A stretch of 64,000 nucleotides of DNA from Haloarcula nitratireducens (GCF_019599505.1 NZ_RKLT01000001.1:1178001-1242000), one strand, 5' to 3'; positions 16,325 to 25,460 are shown, counted from the first letter of the stretch. A program made the numbers and translations. The notes: generated by a model from the letters alone, not told the origin.

Positions 16325-16637
16325 TTGTATGGTTCACCTCCTGCGCGCGGGCTCAGGCTCCCCCGCCGTTCGCGGGAGACCCCGCGGCACGCCGCGATGG
16401 CGCGCGTAGTCCTGAGAAGGCTGGGAGCATCATCAACCCGGCGCAGGCTGTACCCCATTCTGTGCCACCGGCCCTAAAAGCGCTTTCGAAGCCGAAATCG
16501 CGTGCCAGCCCGCCACACAGCGCTGGTGAGTTCTCCTGCGATCGGCGCTGTTGTCACGGCTGTCGAAGCGACCGGCGATCCAGAAATCCCGGTCCGAGAC
16601 CGTCACGACCATCACCGCGCGACTACCACCGAGAGGT
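16325..16637. other. 313-bp divergent promoter region between rpl7ae and tmcA
   Basis: The left part is the rpl7ae leader described separately. From about 16480 to 16637 there is no coding signal; it must hold the tmcA promoter. No clear TATA box for tmcA could be fixed, although GACTACCACC just before the start is A/C-rich. Confidence 0.5.
16334..16480 (-). promoter_or_regulatory. rpl7ae leader: TATA box, box C/D (K-turn-like) element and Shine-Dalgarno
   Basis: Reading the minus strand, a TATA-like CTTTTAGG is near 16472-16479. The leader then has the stem strand CCTGCGC (16447-16441) and CGGG, a C-box-like TGATGA (16435-16430), and GCTCCC. The 3' side has GGGAGC (16362-16357), a D-box-like CTGA (16356-16353), CCCG, and CGCAGG (16345-16340). 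Both stems pair, leaving an 8-versus-5 nt internal loop, the three-nt asymmetry of a K-turn. The SD GGAGGTGA (16341-16334) begins inside the outer stem, so L7Ae binding could hide it. The exact loop pairing was not settled by hand. Confidence 0.6.
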
Positions 16638-18917
16638 ATGGACCTCGCACGGTCGCTACGCGCGGAGGCCCGCCGGTCGAACGAGCGGCGGGTGCTCGTG
16701 CTGGCCGGCGACGCCGACCGGACCCGCGACCGCGCCGCGGCGGCGCTCGACGCCGCCGAGATTCCACGCGAGGAGACCACAGTTATCGGTCCCGACGGGT
16801 TTCTCGACTGCGAGCGCCACGAGCAGTCTCGGGCGAGCGAGCTGCTCGGACGGACCCGGAGTGCCGTCGTGCTGGACTGTCGCGACGAACTCCGACCGAA
16901 CGCGCTCGGGACAGCCGTCGGCGCGGTGGACGGCGGCGGCCTGCTCGTCCTTCTGACGCCGCTCCTTGCGGAGTGGCCCGAGAGGTGTGATTCCTTCGAC
17001 GGCACGATCGCCGTCCCGCCGTTCGGCGTCGAGGACGTGACCGGCCACTTCCGCCGACGGCTGGTCGAGACGCTGCGTGCGCATCGCGGCATCGCTATTG
17101 TCTCGGTAGACGAAAGCGGCGATGCCGTCGAGAAGCGCGGACTGACCGACCCCCCGCCGCGTCGCCCCACCCAGCCGCCGGCCCCGCCGGAAGACGCCGC
17201 GTTTCGGCCCGAGACGTACGACGCCTGCCTCACCGACGACCAGGTTACCGCCGTCCGCGCCTTCGAGCGGCTCCGCGAGGCCGGCAACGCCGTCGTCGTG
17301 GAGGCCGACCGCGGCCGCGGGAAGTCCAGCGCCGCCGGACTCGCCGCTGCGAATCTCGCGCTCGACGGGCGAGACGTTCTCGTGACCGCACCGCAGTACC
17401 GGAGCGCGGCGGAGGTGTTCGCCCGCGCGACGGCGCTGTTCGAGACGTGTGATATCACCTTCGAAGGTGATAGAGAGGACGCGCCACACGAACTGCGCGT
17501 CGCGGGCGACGATAGCGGAAGTATCGGCGGGCGCATCAGGTTCGCGAAGCCCGCCGCGGCCGTCGAACTGCCCGGGGATCCGGACGCGGTCGTCGTCGAC
17601 GAGGCCGCCGCGCTGCCGGTCCGACGGCTCGAATCGCTGCTCGACGCGCCGGCCGTCGCCTTCACGACGACGGTTCACGGCTACGAAGGAGCCGGACGGG
17701 GCTTCTCTGTACGGTTCCGCGACCGACTGGCCGAGAGCGACCGCGCGGTGACGGACGTGACGATGACGACGCCAATCCGCTACGCCGACGCCGACCCGGT
17801 CGAAGCGTGGGCGTTCCGGGCGCTGTTGCTCGACGCGCGGCCGCCGGTCGACCAGTTGGTCGCCGACGCGACGCCCGAGACGGTCCGGTACCGACGGCTG
17901 ACGAGCGCCGACTTGCTCGCCGACGAACACCTGCTTCGGGAGGTGTTCGGCCTGCTCGTGCTGGCACACTACCGCACCGAACCCGCCGACCTCGCGCGGC
18001 TGCTCGACGCCCCGAATCTCTCGGTTCGGGCGCTGACCGCGTCGGACCGCCAGTCCGACGGCGGTCACGTCGTCGCCGTCGCGCTGCTCGCGCGGGAGGG
18101 CAGTCTGGATGCGGAGACGCGGGCGACGATGTACGAGGGCGGACGAATCCGCGGGAACATGGTGCCCGACGTGCTGACGACGCAGTTGCGCGACGAGGAC
18201 GCGGGCGTCCCGGTCGGCCAGCGCGTCCTCCGCATCGCAACCCACGCCGCCGTGCGGTCTCGCGGCTTCGGATCGTACCTCCTCGACGAAGTCCGGGCCG
18301 AGTTCGACGACGAGGTCGACTGGCTCGGCGTCGGCTACGGCGCGACGCCGGAACTCGTCCGGTTCTGGCGTCGCAACGGGTTCGGAACCGTCCACCTCTC
18401 GACGTCGCGCAACGACACGAGCGGCGAGTACTCCGCGGTGATGCTCGACCCCCGTTCGAAGGACGGGCGAGCGCTCGCCGAGCGACACGCGGAGTGGTTC
18501 CTCGCTCGCGTCGGTGCCGTCCTCTCGGACGCGCTCGCCGACTGCGACCCGGACGTGGTGCGGGCGGCACTGCGGGCCGTCGACGGCGCGCCCTCTCTCG
18601 ACCTCTCCGACTGGGAGTGGCGACTCGTCGCGGGCGTCCCGGGCGGCGCGGCCATCCTCGACACCGACCCCGCGCCGTTCCGGGCGCTCGCGGTCCGGCA
18701 TCTCGTCGCGCCCGACGACCCGGACGCCCTCGCCGACCGCGAGGAGCGACTGCTCGTCCGAAAAGTGTTGCAGGCGCAGTCGTGGGACGGCGTGACCGCC
18801 GAGCTCGACTTCGTCTCGCGGCGACAGTGCATGCGGGCGCTCGGCGGAACCGTCGAAAGGTTGACCCGTCTTTACGGCGAGGAGTGGGTACAGGAGGAAC
18901 TGGACCGCTACACATGA
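16638..18917 (+). CDS. tmcA: tRNA(Met) cytidine acetyltransferase
   Basis: The 759-residue enzyme makes N4-acetylcytidine in tRNA, and in archaea also in other RNAs, using acetyl-CoA and ATP. An N-terminal domain is followed by a helicase-like ATPase with a Walker A-like EADRGRGKSSAAGLA near residue 225 and VVVDEAAALPVRRLESLL as the DEAA-type Walker B near 320. A GNAT domain follows, with VGQRVLRIATHAAVRSRGFG near 535, and a C-terminal helical RNA-binding part. The start ATG is preferred over upstream in-frame codons because conserved MDLARSLRAEARRSNERR begins there. Its TGA overlaps the next ATG. Confidence 0.95.
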   Translation: MDLARSLRAEARRSNERRVLVLAGDADRTRDRAAAALDAAEIPREETTVIGPDGFLDCERHEQSRASELLGRTRSAVVLDCRDELRPNALGTAVGAVDGGGLLVLLTPLLAEWPERCDSFDGTIAVPPFGVEDVTGHFRRRLVETLRAHRGIAIVSVDESGDAVEKRGLTDPPPRRPTQPPAPPEDAAFRPETYDACLTDDQVTAVRAFERLREAGNAVVVEADRGRGKSSAAGLAAANLALDGRDVLVTAPQYRSAAEVFARATALFETCDITFEGDREDAPHELRVAGDDSGSIGGRIRFAKPAAAVELPGDPDAVVVDEAAALPVRRLESLLDAPAVAFTTTVHGYEGAGRGFSVRFRDRLAESDRAVTDVTMTTPIRYADADPVEAWAFRALLLDARPPVDQLVADATPETVRYRRLTSADLLADEHLLREVFGLLVLAHYRTEPADLARLLDAPNLSVRALTASDRQSDGGHVVAVALLAREGSLDAETRATMYEGGRIRGNMVPDVLTTQLRDEDAGVPVGQRVLRIATHAAVRSRGFGSYLLDEVRAEFDDEVDWLGVGYGATPELVRFWRRNGFGTVHLSTSRNDTSGEYSAVMLDPRSKDGRALAERHAEWFLARVGAVLSDALADCDPDVVRAALRAVDGAPSLDLSDWEWRLVAGVPGGAAILDTDPAPFRALAVRHLVAPDDPDALADREERLLVRKVLQAQSWDGVTAELDFVSRRQCMRALGGTVERLTRLYGEEWVQEELDRYT

Positions 18918-19396
18918 TCACCGGAACCGAGACGATACTGGTCGTCCTCGCGTTCGCCCTGCTCGTCGGCGGCGTCGTCGGCAGCCTCGTCCCGCAGGTA
19001 CCCGGCGCGCTGCTGTCGCTCGCGGGCGTCTACGTCTACTGGTACGCCGTCGGCCTCCCGCTCGTAGTGCTCGTCGGTCTGACCCTCGTCGGCGTGTTGA
19101 CGTGGATCGTCGACTTCTTCGGCGGGGCCGTCGCGGCCCGCGTCGGCGGCGCGTCGACCACCACGGCGGTCGTCGCCGGAATCGTCGGCCTGTTGCTGTT
19201 CTTCGTTACCGGGCCGGTGGGCCTCATCCTCGGCGTGGCCGCGACGGTGTTCGCCGTGGAGTTCTGGCGGCAACAGGACGCCAAGCAGGGGCTGAGAGCG
19301 GCGCTCGTGACGACGGCCGGGATGCTCGCGTCGAGCGTCGTCCAGGCGCTGCTCACCGGGTCGATGCTGGTGACGATGGTCGTGGTCGCGCTATGA
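18914..19396 (+). CDS. DUF456-family membrane protein
   Basis: The 160-residue protein is nearly all membrane-embedded, with about five helices. It has the DUF456 pattern: GGVVGSLVPQVPGALLSLAG near residue 20, WIVDFFGGAVAARVGGAST near 65 (conserved D/GxxxAxxxGAS), and a Gly-rich helix pair with GPVGLILG. Some relatives carry glycine-zipper-like motifs; function is unknown. The ATG overlaps the tmcA stop (ATGA) and its own stop overlaps the next start, so it is translationally linked to both. Confidence 0.85.
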   Translation: MITGTETILVVLAFALLVGGVVGSLVPQVPGALLSLAGVYVYWYAVGLPLVVLVGLTLVGVLTWIVDFFGGAVAARVGGASTTTAVVAGIVGLLLFFVTGPVGLILGVAATVFAVEFWRQQDAKQGLRAALVTTAGMLASSVVQALLTGSMLVTMVVVAL

Positions 19397-19557
19397 CGAC
19401 CTGCGAGGAGGTGGACTGCGAGAGCGAGGCCGCGGTGGAGCTACATATCCCGTGGGACGCCGACCGACTCGTCTGTGCAGCGCACGCGCGAGTCTGGGTG
19501 CAGAAAGACGGCGTCGTTCCGGAGCCACTCGACGGTCACGAGGACGAGTGGCCCTGA
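19393..19557 (+). CDS. 54-residue Cys/His protein, candidate small zinc finger
   Basis: The predicted protein has C4, C9, C28 and H31 in TTCEEVDCESEAAVELH and LVCAAHARVW, a spacing that could bind one zinc ion. It is rich in acidic residues and ends HEDEWP. It is below most gene-size cutoffs but has good codon bias and its ATG overlaps the DUF456 stop. Small zinc-finger proteins are numerous in haloarchaea. No partner or function can be named. Confidence 0.65.
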   Translation: MTTCEEVDCESEAAVELHIPWDADRLVCAAHARVWVQKDGVVPEPLDGHEDEWP

Positions 19558-20289
19558 TCAGAGTGACCGCGCCAGCATCACTTCGTCGGCGTACTCGTCG
19601 CCGAACTTGTAGTGATCTTCGCGCACCGCTTCGGTCTCCCAGTCGTGGGCTTCGAGGAAGTCGATAGCATCCTGGTTCGTCGAGGGGACGGAGTTGTACA
19701 GTTTCTCGTAGCCGTGGTCTGACGCCCACTCTGTCCCGCGTTCGAGGAGGTGCGCGCCGATGCCGTGGCCGCGGTACTGGGCCAGTACGCCCACGGTGAG
19801 TTCGGCGGTGTGGGAGAGCTTCTTCGTCTCGGTGTGTTTGAGGTGAACCCAGCCGATGACGTCGTTGTCGATGCAGGCGACGAAGAAGATGCGCGACTCC
19901 AGTTCGTTGTGCCGGAGCAGGACGCCCTCGGTGTCGATGACGTCGGCAACCGTCTCGGCGTCGATGTACTCACCGCTCCCGATGGCCGCCCGAATCGCGC
20001 CGACGAGTCCGGTCAGGTCCTCCTGACGAGCCTGTCGAATGGTGAACTCCACGTCGTCTGCCTGGAACTCCTCCTCGCCGCTGTCCTCGTAGGCGATGCG
20101 GAGTTCCTCCTCGTACTCGGTGAGGACGCCGTCGCGTTTCATGATGGCGACGTGGTGGCCGAAGGGGTGTGGTTCCATTCTCAGAGCCTTGCGCGCCTCT
20201 TCGGGGTCTACCGATCCGTGCGACTCGACGTACTCGTAGATGTCCTTCCGGTCTGTGTGGTCGAACTGCAGTGGCTCGGTAAGCTCCAT
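19558..20289 (-). CDS. winged-helix plus GNAT acetyltransferase protein
   Basis: The 243-residue protein has an N-terminal winged-helix-like region (about 1-65, RKDIYEYVESHGSVDPEEAR and VAIMKRDGVLTEYEEEL) and a GNAT domain (about 80-225) with LTVGVLAQYRGHGIGAHLLE, the acetyl-CoA loop, then STNQDAIDFLEAHDWE. It may be a DNA-binding protein controlled by, or catalysing, acetylation. The second possible ATG (MELTEPLQF) is chosen over one five codons upstream because a TATA box is centred 26 nt before it, implying a leaderless message. Convergent with the small zinc-finger gene. Confidence 0.85.
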   Translation of the reverse strand: MELTEPLQFDHTDRKDIYEYVESHGSVDPEEARKALRMEPHPFGHHVAIMKRDGVLTEYEEELRIAYEDSGEEEFQADDVEFTIRQARQEDLTGLVGAIRAAIGSGEYIDAETVADVIDTEGVLLRHNELESRIFFVACIDNDVIGWVHLKHTETKKLSHTAELTVGVLAQYRGHGIGAHLLERGTEWASDHGYEKLYNSVPSTNQDAIDFLEAHDWETEAVREDHYKFGDEYADEVMLARSL

Positions 20290-20310
20290 GTAACGTGTTA
20301 TCACTCCCCA

Positions 20311-20318
20311 GTATTTAA
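20311..20318 (-). promoter_or_regulatory. TATA box of GNAT gene
   Basis: On the minus strand GTTAAATAC is centred about 26 nt before the chosen ATG, which predicts transcription starting at or next to the A of that ATG. This decides the start site of the GNAT protein. Confidence 0.55.
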
Positions 20319-20368
20319 CTGTTTGTCACGATTTCGCACAGCGTTCATCCCGGGGAAACGAGCGGCTA

Positions 20369-20731
20369 CTACTCGGGGACGCCGGTCAGCGTCGCGGCGA
20401 CGGCGGCGGCGTCGTGGGTATCCACGAGCAGTTCCGCCGCCGTGCGAACCGAGTAGACTCCGTCGAGGGAAACGCCGTAGCAGGCGGCGTAACAGTCGAG
20501 CCAGTGATTCAGCGTCGTTTCGAGGCGGTCGAACGTCTCGTCGTCGAAGCGGGCCCACGTCCCGCCGGTCCGCGCCTCGCAGTACAGCGCCACGGTGGGG
20601 CCGACGCCCTCGCGGACGATTTCCGTCGCCCGCGCCTCGTCGGGCGGGTCCGGGTCGAGCGACTCGGCGGCCTCCTCGGCCGCCCGTTCGAGCGCGCGGA
20701 TCCGCTCGTCGTACTGCGGGTGCTGACTCAC
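20369..20731 (-). CDS. uncharacterised haloarchaeal helical protein
   Basis: The 120-residue protein begins at a GTG (VSQHPQYDERIRALERAAEE), four bases after the fixC stop. It is predicted mostly helical, with an IVREGVGPTVALYCEARTGG middle and a WLDCYAACYGVSLDG segment holding three of its Cys residues. It has no recognised domain. Its position as the last gene of the etf operon suggests an accessory role in that electron-transfer system, but this is only context. Confidence 0.6.
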   Translation of the reverse strand: MSQHPQYDERIRALERAAEEAAESLDPDPPDEARATEIVREGVGPTVALYCEARTGGTWARFDDETFDRLETTLNHWLDCYAACYGVSLDGVYSVRTAAELLVDTHDAAAVAATLTGVPE

Positions 20732-20735
20732 GAGG

Positions 20736-22394
20736 CTATCCCTGTTTGAACTCGACTCCCTTCCCGCCGGCGGGGTGTTCCCACTCGGTCTCGGCGACGA
20801 TGGCACAGGTGCCACACTCGACGCAGGGCTGGGTGTCGAGGCTCACGAGATGCTCCTCGTGGCCGTTGGTCTGGACCATCTCGTCGCGGTAACAACCGCC
20901 GCCGAAGTCCTTCGCGCTGACCGGGCAGGCCGTCACCGCCGTCCCCGAGGCTTCGAAGGACTTATCGAGGAGTTCGATGTGCGGTTCGCCCACGTCGTAG
21001 GTCAGGTCGCCGATACGGTCGTCCAGTTCCGGCGGTTCGACCTTGTTCACGTCCGTCACCGGGTCGCCCAGCTCCTCGGCGATGACCGTCGGGAGCGTGA
21101 CGTAGGGCAGTTTCGTGTCGGGGATCATCGAGACGAGCGTCGGCGAGTTGTAGGCCTTCTCTAAGAGACCGCCCGCCGCGCGGATACCGAACCGGCCGAC
21201 GGCGGACTCGGCGACGCCGTTCGTGAGGTCGTCGACCGCACCGACTTCGCCCGCCCGCCCGAACACGTCGTAGCCGGTCGGACGGAGCTTGTCCATCACG
21301 CCCTCGTCTTCGAGCTTCTTCTCGTAGAACTTCCCGGCCCGGTGGGGGTCCCCGCGCGACCGGGCGTCGGCGAACGCCTCGGCGGCCAGCGCGCCGGCCG
21401 TCACGGCGTGGTTCATCCCCTTGATGATGGGCCCCTGAGCCTGCATCTGCCCGGCGGCGTCACCGACGAGGACCAGGCGGTCCTCGTGCGGCGAGGGGTG
21501 GGCCACCTTCTTCGAGTCCGGGACGAGCTTCGCGCTGTACTCCACTTCGTTGTAGTCGTCGCCGAGCCACTGGGCCAGCAGCGGGTGCGTGAGCAGGCTG
21601 TCGAGGAGTTTCTGCGGTTCGGCCCGCTCCTCGGCCAGCGAGTCGAGGTGGAACACCGTCCCGATGGAGAGCGACGCCTCGTTCGTGTAGAGGAAGCCGC
21701 CGCCCCGGACGCCGTCGAAGAGGTCGCCCGAGAACAGGTGGGCCTCCCCCTCGTCGTCGCCGATGTCGAAGCGCTCGTCGATGGTGTCCGGGTCCATCTC
21801 GGCGACGGCTTTCACCCCCTGGAACCACTCGTCGGGTTCCTCCCAGTCCATCAGTCCCGCGTCGCGGGCGAGTTCCGAGTTGACGCCGTCGGCGGCGACG
21901 ACGATATCTGCCTCGATGGGGTCCAGTTCCTCGCTCGTCACGCCGACGATTTCGCCCCGCTCGCGGAGCAGACCCGTGACGTGGACGTCGGTCAACAGGC
22001 CACCGCCCGTCTCGCGGGTCCGCTCGTGGACGCGCTGGGCCAGCCACGAGTCCATTGGCCGCCGGAGGACCGAGTCGGCCCACGCGGTGTCGTGGTGATG
22101 TAAGCCCCCGAGGTCGAACGTCTTCACCCGGTCGCCGGCGATGTTGTGGATGAAGTTCTCCGTCACCGGGCGCTCGGTCGCTTCCTCGCGGAAGTCGGGG
22201 AACAGGCCGTCTATCGTGTACGGCGCGGACTCCTCCGCGTAAATGAGCCCGCCCGAGACGTTCTTCGACCCGGCGTCGACCCCGCGTTCGAGGACGAGCG
22301 TCTCGACGCCGTTGCGCGCTAACGTCACCGCCGCCGCGGCCCCGCCGGGACCGCACCCGACGACGACCGCCTCGTAGTGTTCGTGCTCAGTCAT
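20736..22394 (-). CDS. fixC: ETF:quinone oxidoreductase-like flavoprotein (FixC)
   Basis: This 552-residue protein takes electrons from the electron-transfer flavoprotein and passes them to membrane quinone. The N-terminal FAD dinucleotide-binding motif VVVGCGPGGAAAAVTLARNG, the middle VVAADGVNSELAR, and LVLVGDAAGQMQAQGP (second FAD contact) are present. The C-terminal region has cysteines in CPVSAKDFGGGCYRD and PCVECGTCAIV, consistent with an Fe-S cluster domain fused to the flavoprotein rather than encoded separately as FixX. It overlaps etfA by 8 bp and completes the etfB-etfA-fixC operon. Confidence 0.9.
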   Translation of the reverse strand: MTEHEHYEAVVVGCGPGGAAAAVTLARNGVETLVLERGVDAGSKNVSGGLIYAEESAPYTIDGLFPDFREEATERPVTENFIHNIAGDRVKTFDLGGLHHHDTAWADSVLRRPMDSWLAQRVHERTRETGGGLLTDVHVTGLLRERGEIVGVTSEELDPIEADIVVAADGVNSELARDAGLMDWEEPDEWFQGVKAVAEMDPDTIDERFDIGDDEGEAHLFSGDLFDGVRGGGFLYTNEASLSIGTVFHLDSLAEERAEPQKLLDSLLTHPLLAQWLGDDYNEVEYSAKLVPDSKKVAHPSPHEDRLVLVGDAAGQMQAQGPIIKGMNHAVTAGALAAEAFADARSRGDPHRAGKFYEKKLEDEGVMDKLRPTGYDVFGRAGEVGAVDDLTNGVAESAVGRFGIRAAGGLLEKAYNSPTLVSMIPDTKLPYVTLPTVIAEELGDPVTDVNKVEPPELDDRIGDLTYDVGEPHIELLDKSFEASGTAVTACPVSAKDFGGGCYRDEMVQTNGHEEHLVSLDTQPCVECGTCAIVAETEWEHPAGGKGVEFKQG

Positions 22395-24093
22395 CGCTGG
22401 CCTCCTGCATGACCGCGCCGAGTTCGCCCGCTTCGACCGCCTCCGTCAGCCGCGGCAACACCTCGAAGAGGTCGCCCTCTATCATGTAGTTCGAGAAGTC
22501 CCGGACGTCGGCGTCCGGGTTCGTGTTGATGGCGATGATGGTGTCGGACTCGTCGCAGCCGACCTTGTGCTGGATCGCGCCGGAGATGCCCGCCGCGATG
22601 TAGACGTCCGGTTCGACGACCTGCCCGGACTCGCCGATCTGGCGCTCCTCCGTGACGTACTGTTCGACGTGGCTATCGAAGGCATAGGAGGAGGTGATGA
22701 CGCCGCGCGAGAGGCCGAGGTCGGCGTGGTCGAAGGCGTCGACGAGGTCCAGCGCCAACTCGATGCCCTTCGTCGGGTCGTCGCCGATGCCGCGTCCGAC
22801 GGCGACGACGACGTCGTTGCCCGTCAGGTCGACGCCGCCGGTGAGGCGGTCGAACTCCGTGACCTCGACCTGAAACCAGTCGTCGTCTAACGCCATCTCG
22901 TAGTCGACTACCTCGGCTTCGCGCTCGTAGTCCGGTTCGGGGATCTCGAAGCTCCCGGGAATCACGGATGCCCCCTGCGGGTGGAAGTCGCGGTTGGGCT
23001 TGTCGATACACAGAATCGTGGAGTACTCGAAGCCCGAGAAGTCCGGGCGCTTCATGTGGAGCACGCGCTCGAACTCCTTCTTGTCGCCCGCGTTCCCGAC
23101 CTTCGCCGGGTTCGAGATCATCGCGTTCTCGATGTAGAGCCCCGAGCAGTCGGAAGCCAGTCCGGAGTCGAGCGCGCCCTGGACGAGCGCCGAGAGGTCC
23201 CGGCCGTTGTTCGTCGCCGGGAAGACGGTGTAGCGCGGTTCGTGGTAGTCCTTCCACTCGACGTCCTCGTGGCCCTCGCTGGCGAGGTCGCCGCCCGCCC
23301 GGGACATGTCCGTGAATATCTCGGTGTAGGGCGTGTGTTGGAACCGTTCGAGCCGGTCGTCCTCGTGGTAGACGACGAGGTCCGCGCCGTAGGCGGTCAC
23401 CTCTTCGACGAGGTCGCTCGCCTCGTCGCCGATGAGGACCGCGACCACGCGCTCTTCTTCACCGGAAGACGAGTCTTCCGAGCCTCCGCTCGCTTCGCTC
23501 TCGGAGACGACGTAGTCCTCGTTGTACTGGTCCATCAGCTCGCGGGCCTTCCCGAGCATCTCCTTGGAGACGTCGACCAGTTCGCCGGCCTGGGTCTCGC
23601 AGTAGACCCACATGTCGCGGTACTCCTCGCCGACGGTCCCCTCGACCCACTTCTTGTCGTTGGTCGGGTGGTCGAGTTCTGGGTACTTCTCCTCGGGCGG
23701 GACGTACTCGACTTCCGCGTCCTCGTCTTCGTCGCTGCCCTCGATGGACTCGATGCGGTTCTCGATCTGCGTGATGGCCGACGAGCGGTCCTTCCCCTCG
23801 CGTTCGCGTTCGAGGACCCCCTCTAAGACGGCCGCGTCGTCGACGTCCCGGACCATGTTCGCGATGTCCGCGACGGTCATCTCCGAGAGGTCGACGCTCT
23901 CGGGGTCTCCCTCGCCGTCGTCCTCCGCTTCGAGTTTCTCGATGCGGTCCTCGATGAGCGTCTTGACCGGCGCGCGGTCCTCGCCCTCTTCTTCGAGTTC
24001 CAGCATCTCGCGCAGTTCGTCGGCGTCGTCGACGTCCTTGATCTTCGGTCCCAGCTCGGCTATCTCGTACTCTGTGGGGTCTATCTCGGGCAT
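22387..24093 (-). CDS. etfA: electron-transfer flavoprotein alpha subunit with duplicated N-terminal extension
   Basis: The C-terminal ~350 residues are a normal EtfA/FixB, holding FAD in the domain with VVAVGRGIGDD, LGLSRGVITSSYAFDS, YIAAGISGAIQHKVG and IIAINTNPDA. The protein is 568 residues, about 240 longer than usual. Residues 10-55 and 73-118 are two copies of an acidic helical module sharing DVDDA, L-x-x-x-L-E-x-E-x-E-G, DR and IExRIExIE. A Ser/Glu-rich linker follows. With EtfB it accepts electrons from dehydrogenases. The extension may serve salt adaptation or docking; I cannot say which. Confidence 0.92.
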   Translation of the reverse strand: MPEIDPTEYEIAELGPKIKDVDDADELREMLELEEEGEDRAPVKTLIEDRIEKLEAEDDGEGDPESVDLSEMTVADIANMVRDVDDAAVLEGVLEREREGKDRSSAITQIENRIESIEGSDEDEDAEVEYVPPEEKYPELDHPTNDKKWVEGTVGEEYRDMWVYCETQAGELVDVSKEMLGKARELMDQYNEDYVVSESEASGGSEDSSSGEEERVVAVLIGDEASDLVEEVTAYGADLVVYHEDDRLERFQHTPYTEIFTDMSRAGGDLASEGHEDVEWKDYHEPRYTVFPATNNGRDLSALVQGALDSGLASDCSGLYIENAMISNPAKVGNAGDKKEFERVLHMKRPDFSGFEYSTILCIDKPNRDFHPQGASVIPGSFEIPEPDYEREAEVVDYEMALDDDWFQVEVTEFDRLTGGVDLTGNDVVVAVGRGIGDDPTKGIELALDLVDAFDHADLGLSRGVITSSYAFDSHVEQYVTEERQIGESGQVVEPDVYIAAGISGAIQHKVGCDESDTIIAINTNPDADVRDFSNYMIEGDLFEVLPRLTEAVEAGELGAVMQEASDD

Positions 24094-24095
24094 TG

Positions 24096-24950
24096 TCAGT
24101 CACCTCCGGCGTAGGGCGTGAGTTCGTCCAGTACCGGTTCCAGTTCGGCCGGGTCGCCGCCGTCGACGTCGGTCGCCTCCCGTTCGGAGGGCGCTTTCGG
24201 AATCGGGTCGACGCCGGCGACGATGGTCGGCGAGCCGTCCAGTCCGATGTAGTCCGGGTCGAGGTTGAGGTCCTCGTGGTCCCAGACCGTGAGGTGGTCC
24301 TCGTACTCCTCGGCCCGCTCCTGCGTCTGCTCGCGCCGGTCCTTGTGTTCGAGGCGGTGGGTCGCCTTCCGGTAGGTCGGTTCGAACTCCGGATCCGCGA
24401 CGACGAAACACGGAAGCGGGGCCTCGACTGTCTCGATTTCGGTAACGTCGCCGTCGACCAACCGCTTGGCCCGCAACAGTTCCTCCTCTTCGTCGATGTC
24501 CAGCGAGATGGCGTGCGTGACGATGGGCCAACCGAGACAGTAGGCCGTCTGCGGCCCGGTGTGGCCCGTCTCCCCGTCGGCCGTCTTGAACCCCGCGAAC
24601 ACGAGGTCCGGCTGGGTATCGAGCTTCTCGATGCCCGAGGCGACGGTCATCGCCGTGGCCCAGGTGTCGGCCGCACCCATCTCCCGGTCGGAGAGGAGAT
24701 AGAGGTCGTCGGCGTAGACGTCGGCCATGCCCTCCTGTAACACCTCCTGATAGCCCGGCGGTCCCATGCTCATCAGCGTGACGTGGCCGCCGTTGCGCAC
24801 GCTGGTCTGGAACGCCGCCCGGAGCGCGTGCTTGTCGTTCGGGTTCATCACCGTCGGTGTCTTGCCGCGTTCTAGGTGCCCGTCCTCGTCGAAGGAGACT
24901 TTCCCCTCGCGGAAGTCCGGGACACCCTTCGTCAGAACTACTGTGTGCAT
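24096..24950 (-). CDS. etfB: electron-transfer flavoprotein beta subunit
   Basis: The 284-residue EtfB/FixA subunit binds AMP or FAD and pairs with EtfA. Signatures are TVVLTKGVPDFREGKVSF at the start, NDKHALRAAFQTSVRNGGHV, and DLVFAGFKTADGETGHTGPQ near residue 120. The start is placed at ATG before HTVVL; a GTG three codons upstream is also possible. A TATA box lies near 24991-25000. It heads the operon etfB-etfA-fixC and ends two bases before the etfA start. Confidence 0.93.
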   Translation of the reverse strand: MHTVVLTKGVPDFREGKVSFDEDGHLERGKTPTVMNPNDKHALRAAFQTSVRNGGHVTLMSMGPPGYQEVLQEGMADVYADDLYLLSDREMGAADTWATAMTVASGIEKLDTQPDLVFAGFKTADGETGHTGPQTAYCLGWPIVTHAISLDIDEEEELLRAKRLVDGDVTEIETVEAPLPCFVVADPEFEPTYRKATHRLEHKDRREQTQERAEEYEDHLTVWDHEDLNLDPDYIGLDGSPTIVAGVDPIPKAPSEREATDVDGGDPAELEPVLDELTPYAGGD

Positions 24951-24990
24951 ATTACTCACGACCCTCGTGAACGTACCTCAAAGCGGGTCG

Positions 24991-25000
24991 GATATAAATG
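24991..25000 (-). promoter_or_regulatory. TATA box of etf operon
   Basis: The minus strand reads CATTTATATC, a strong haloarchaeal TATA-like element. Transcription would start about 10-20 nt before the etfB start codon. It is the most AT-rich stretch between the etf operon and the zinc-ferredoxin gene. Confidence 0.55.
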
Positions 25001-25103
25001 TATGTTCGTGATAATGTCGGCCGGCGGCGGGTAACGAGTGACTAACCGCTACCGGCGACTCCCGCGAACGGAGAACGCGGTCCCTTGAACTGTCGGCGAA
25101 CGC

Positions 25104-25439
<336 letters not shown>

Positions 25440-25460
25440 CTACCACCACTCGTCGGCGGT

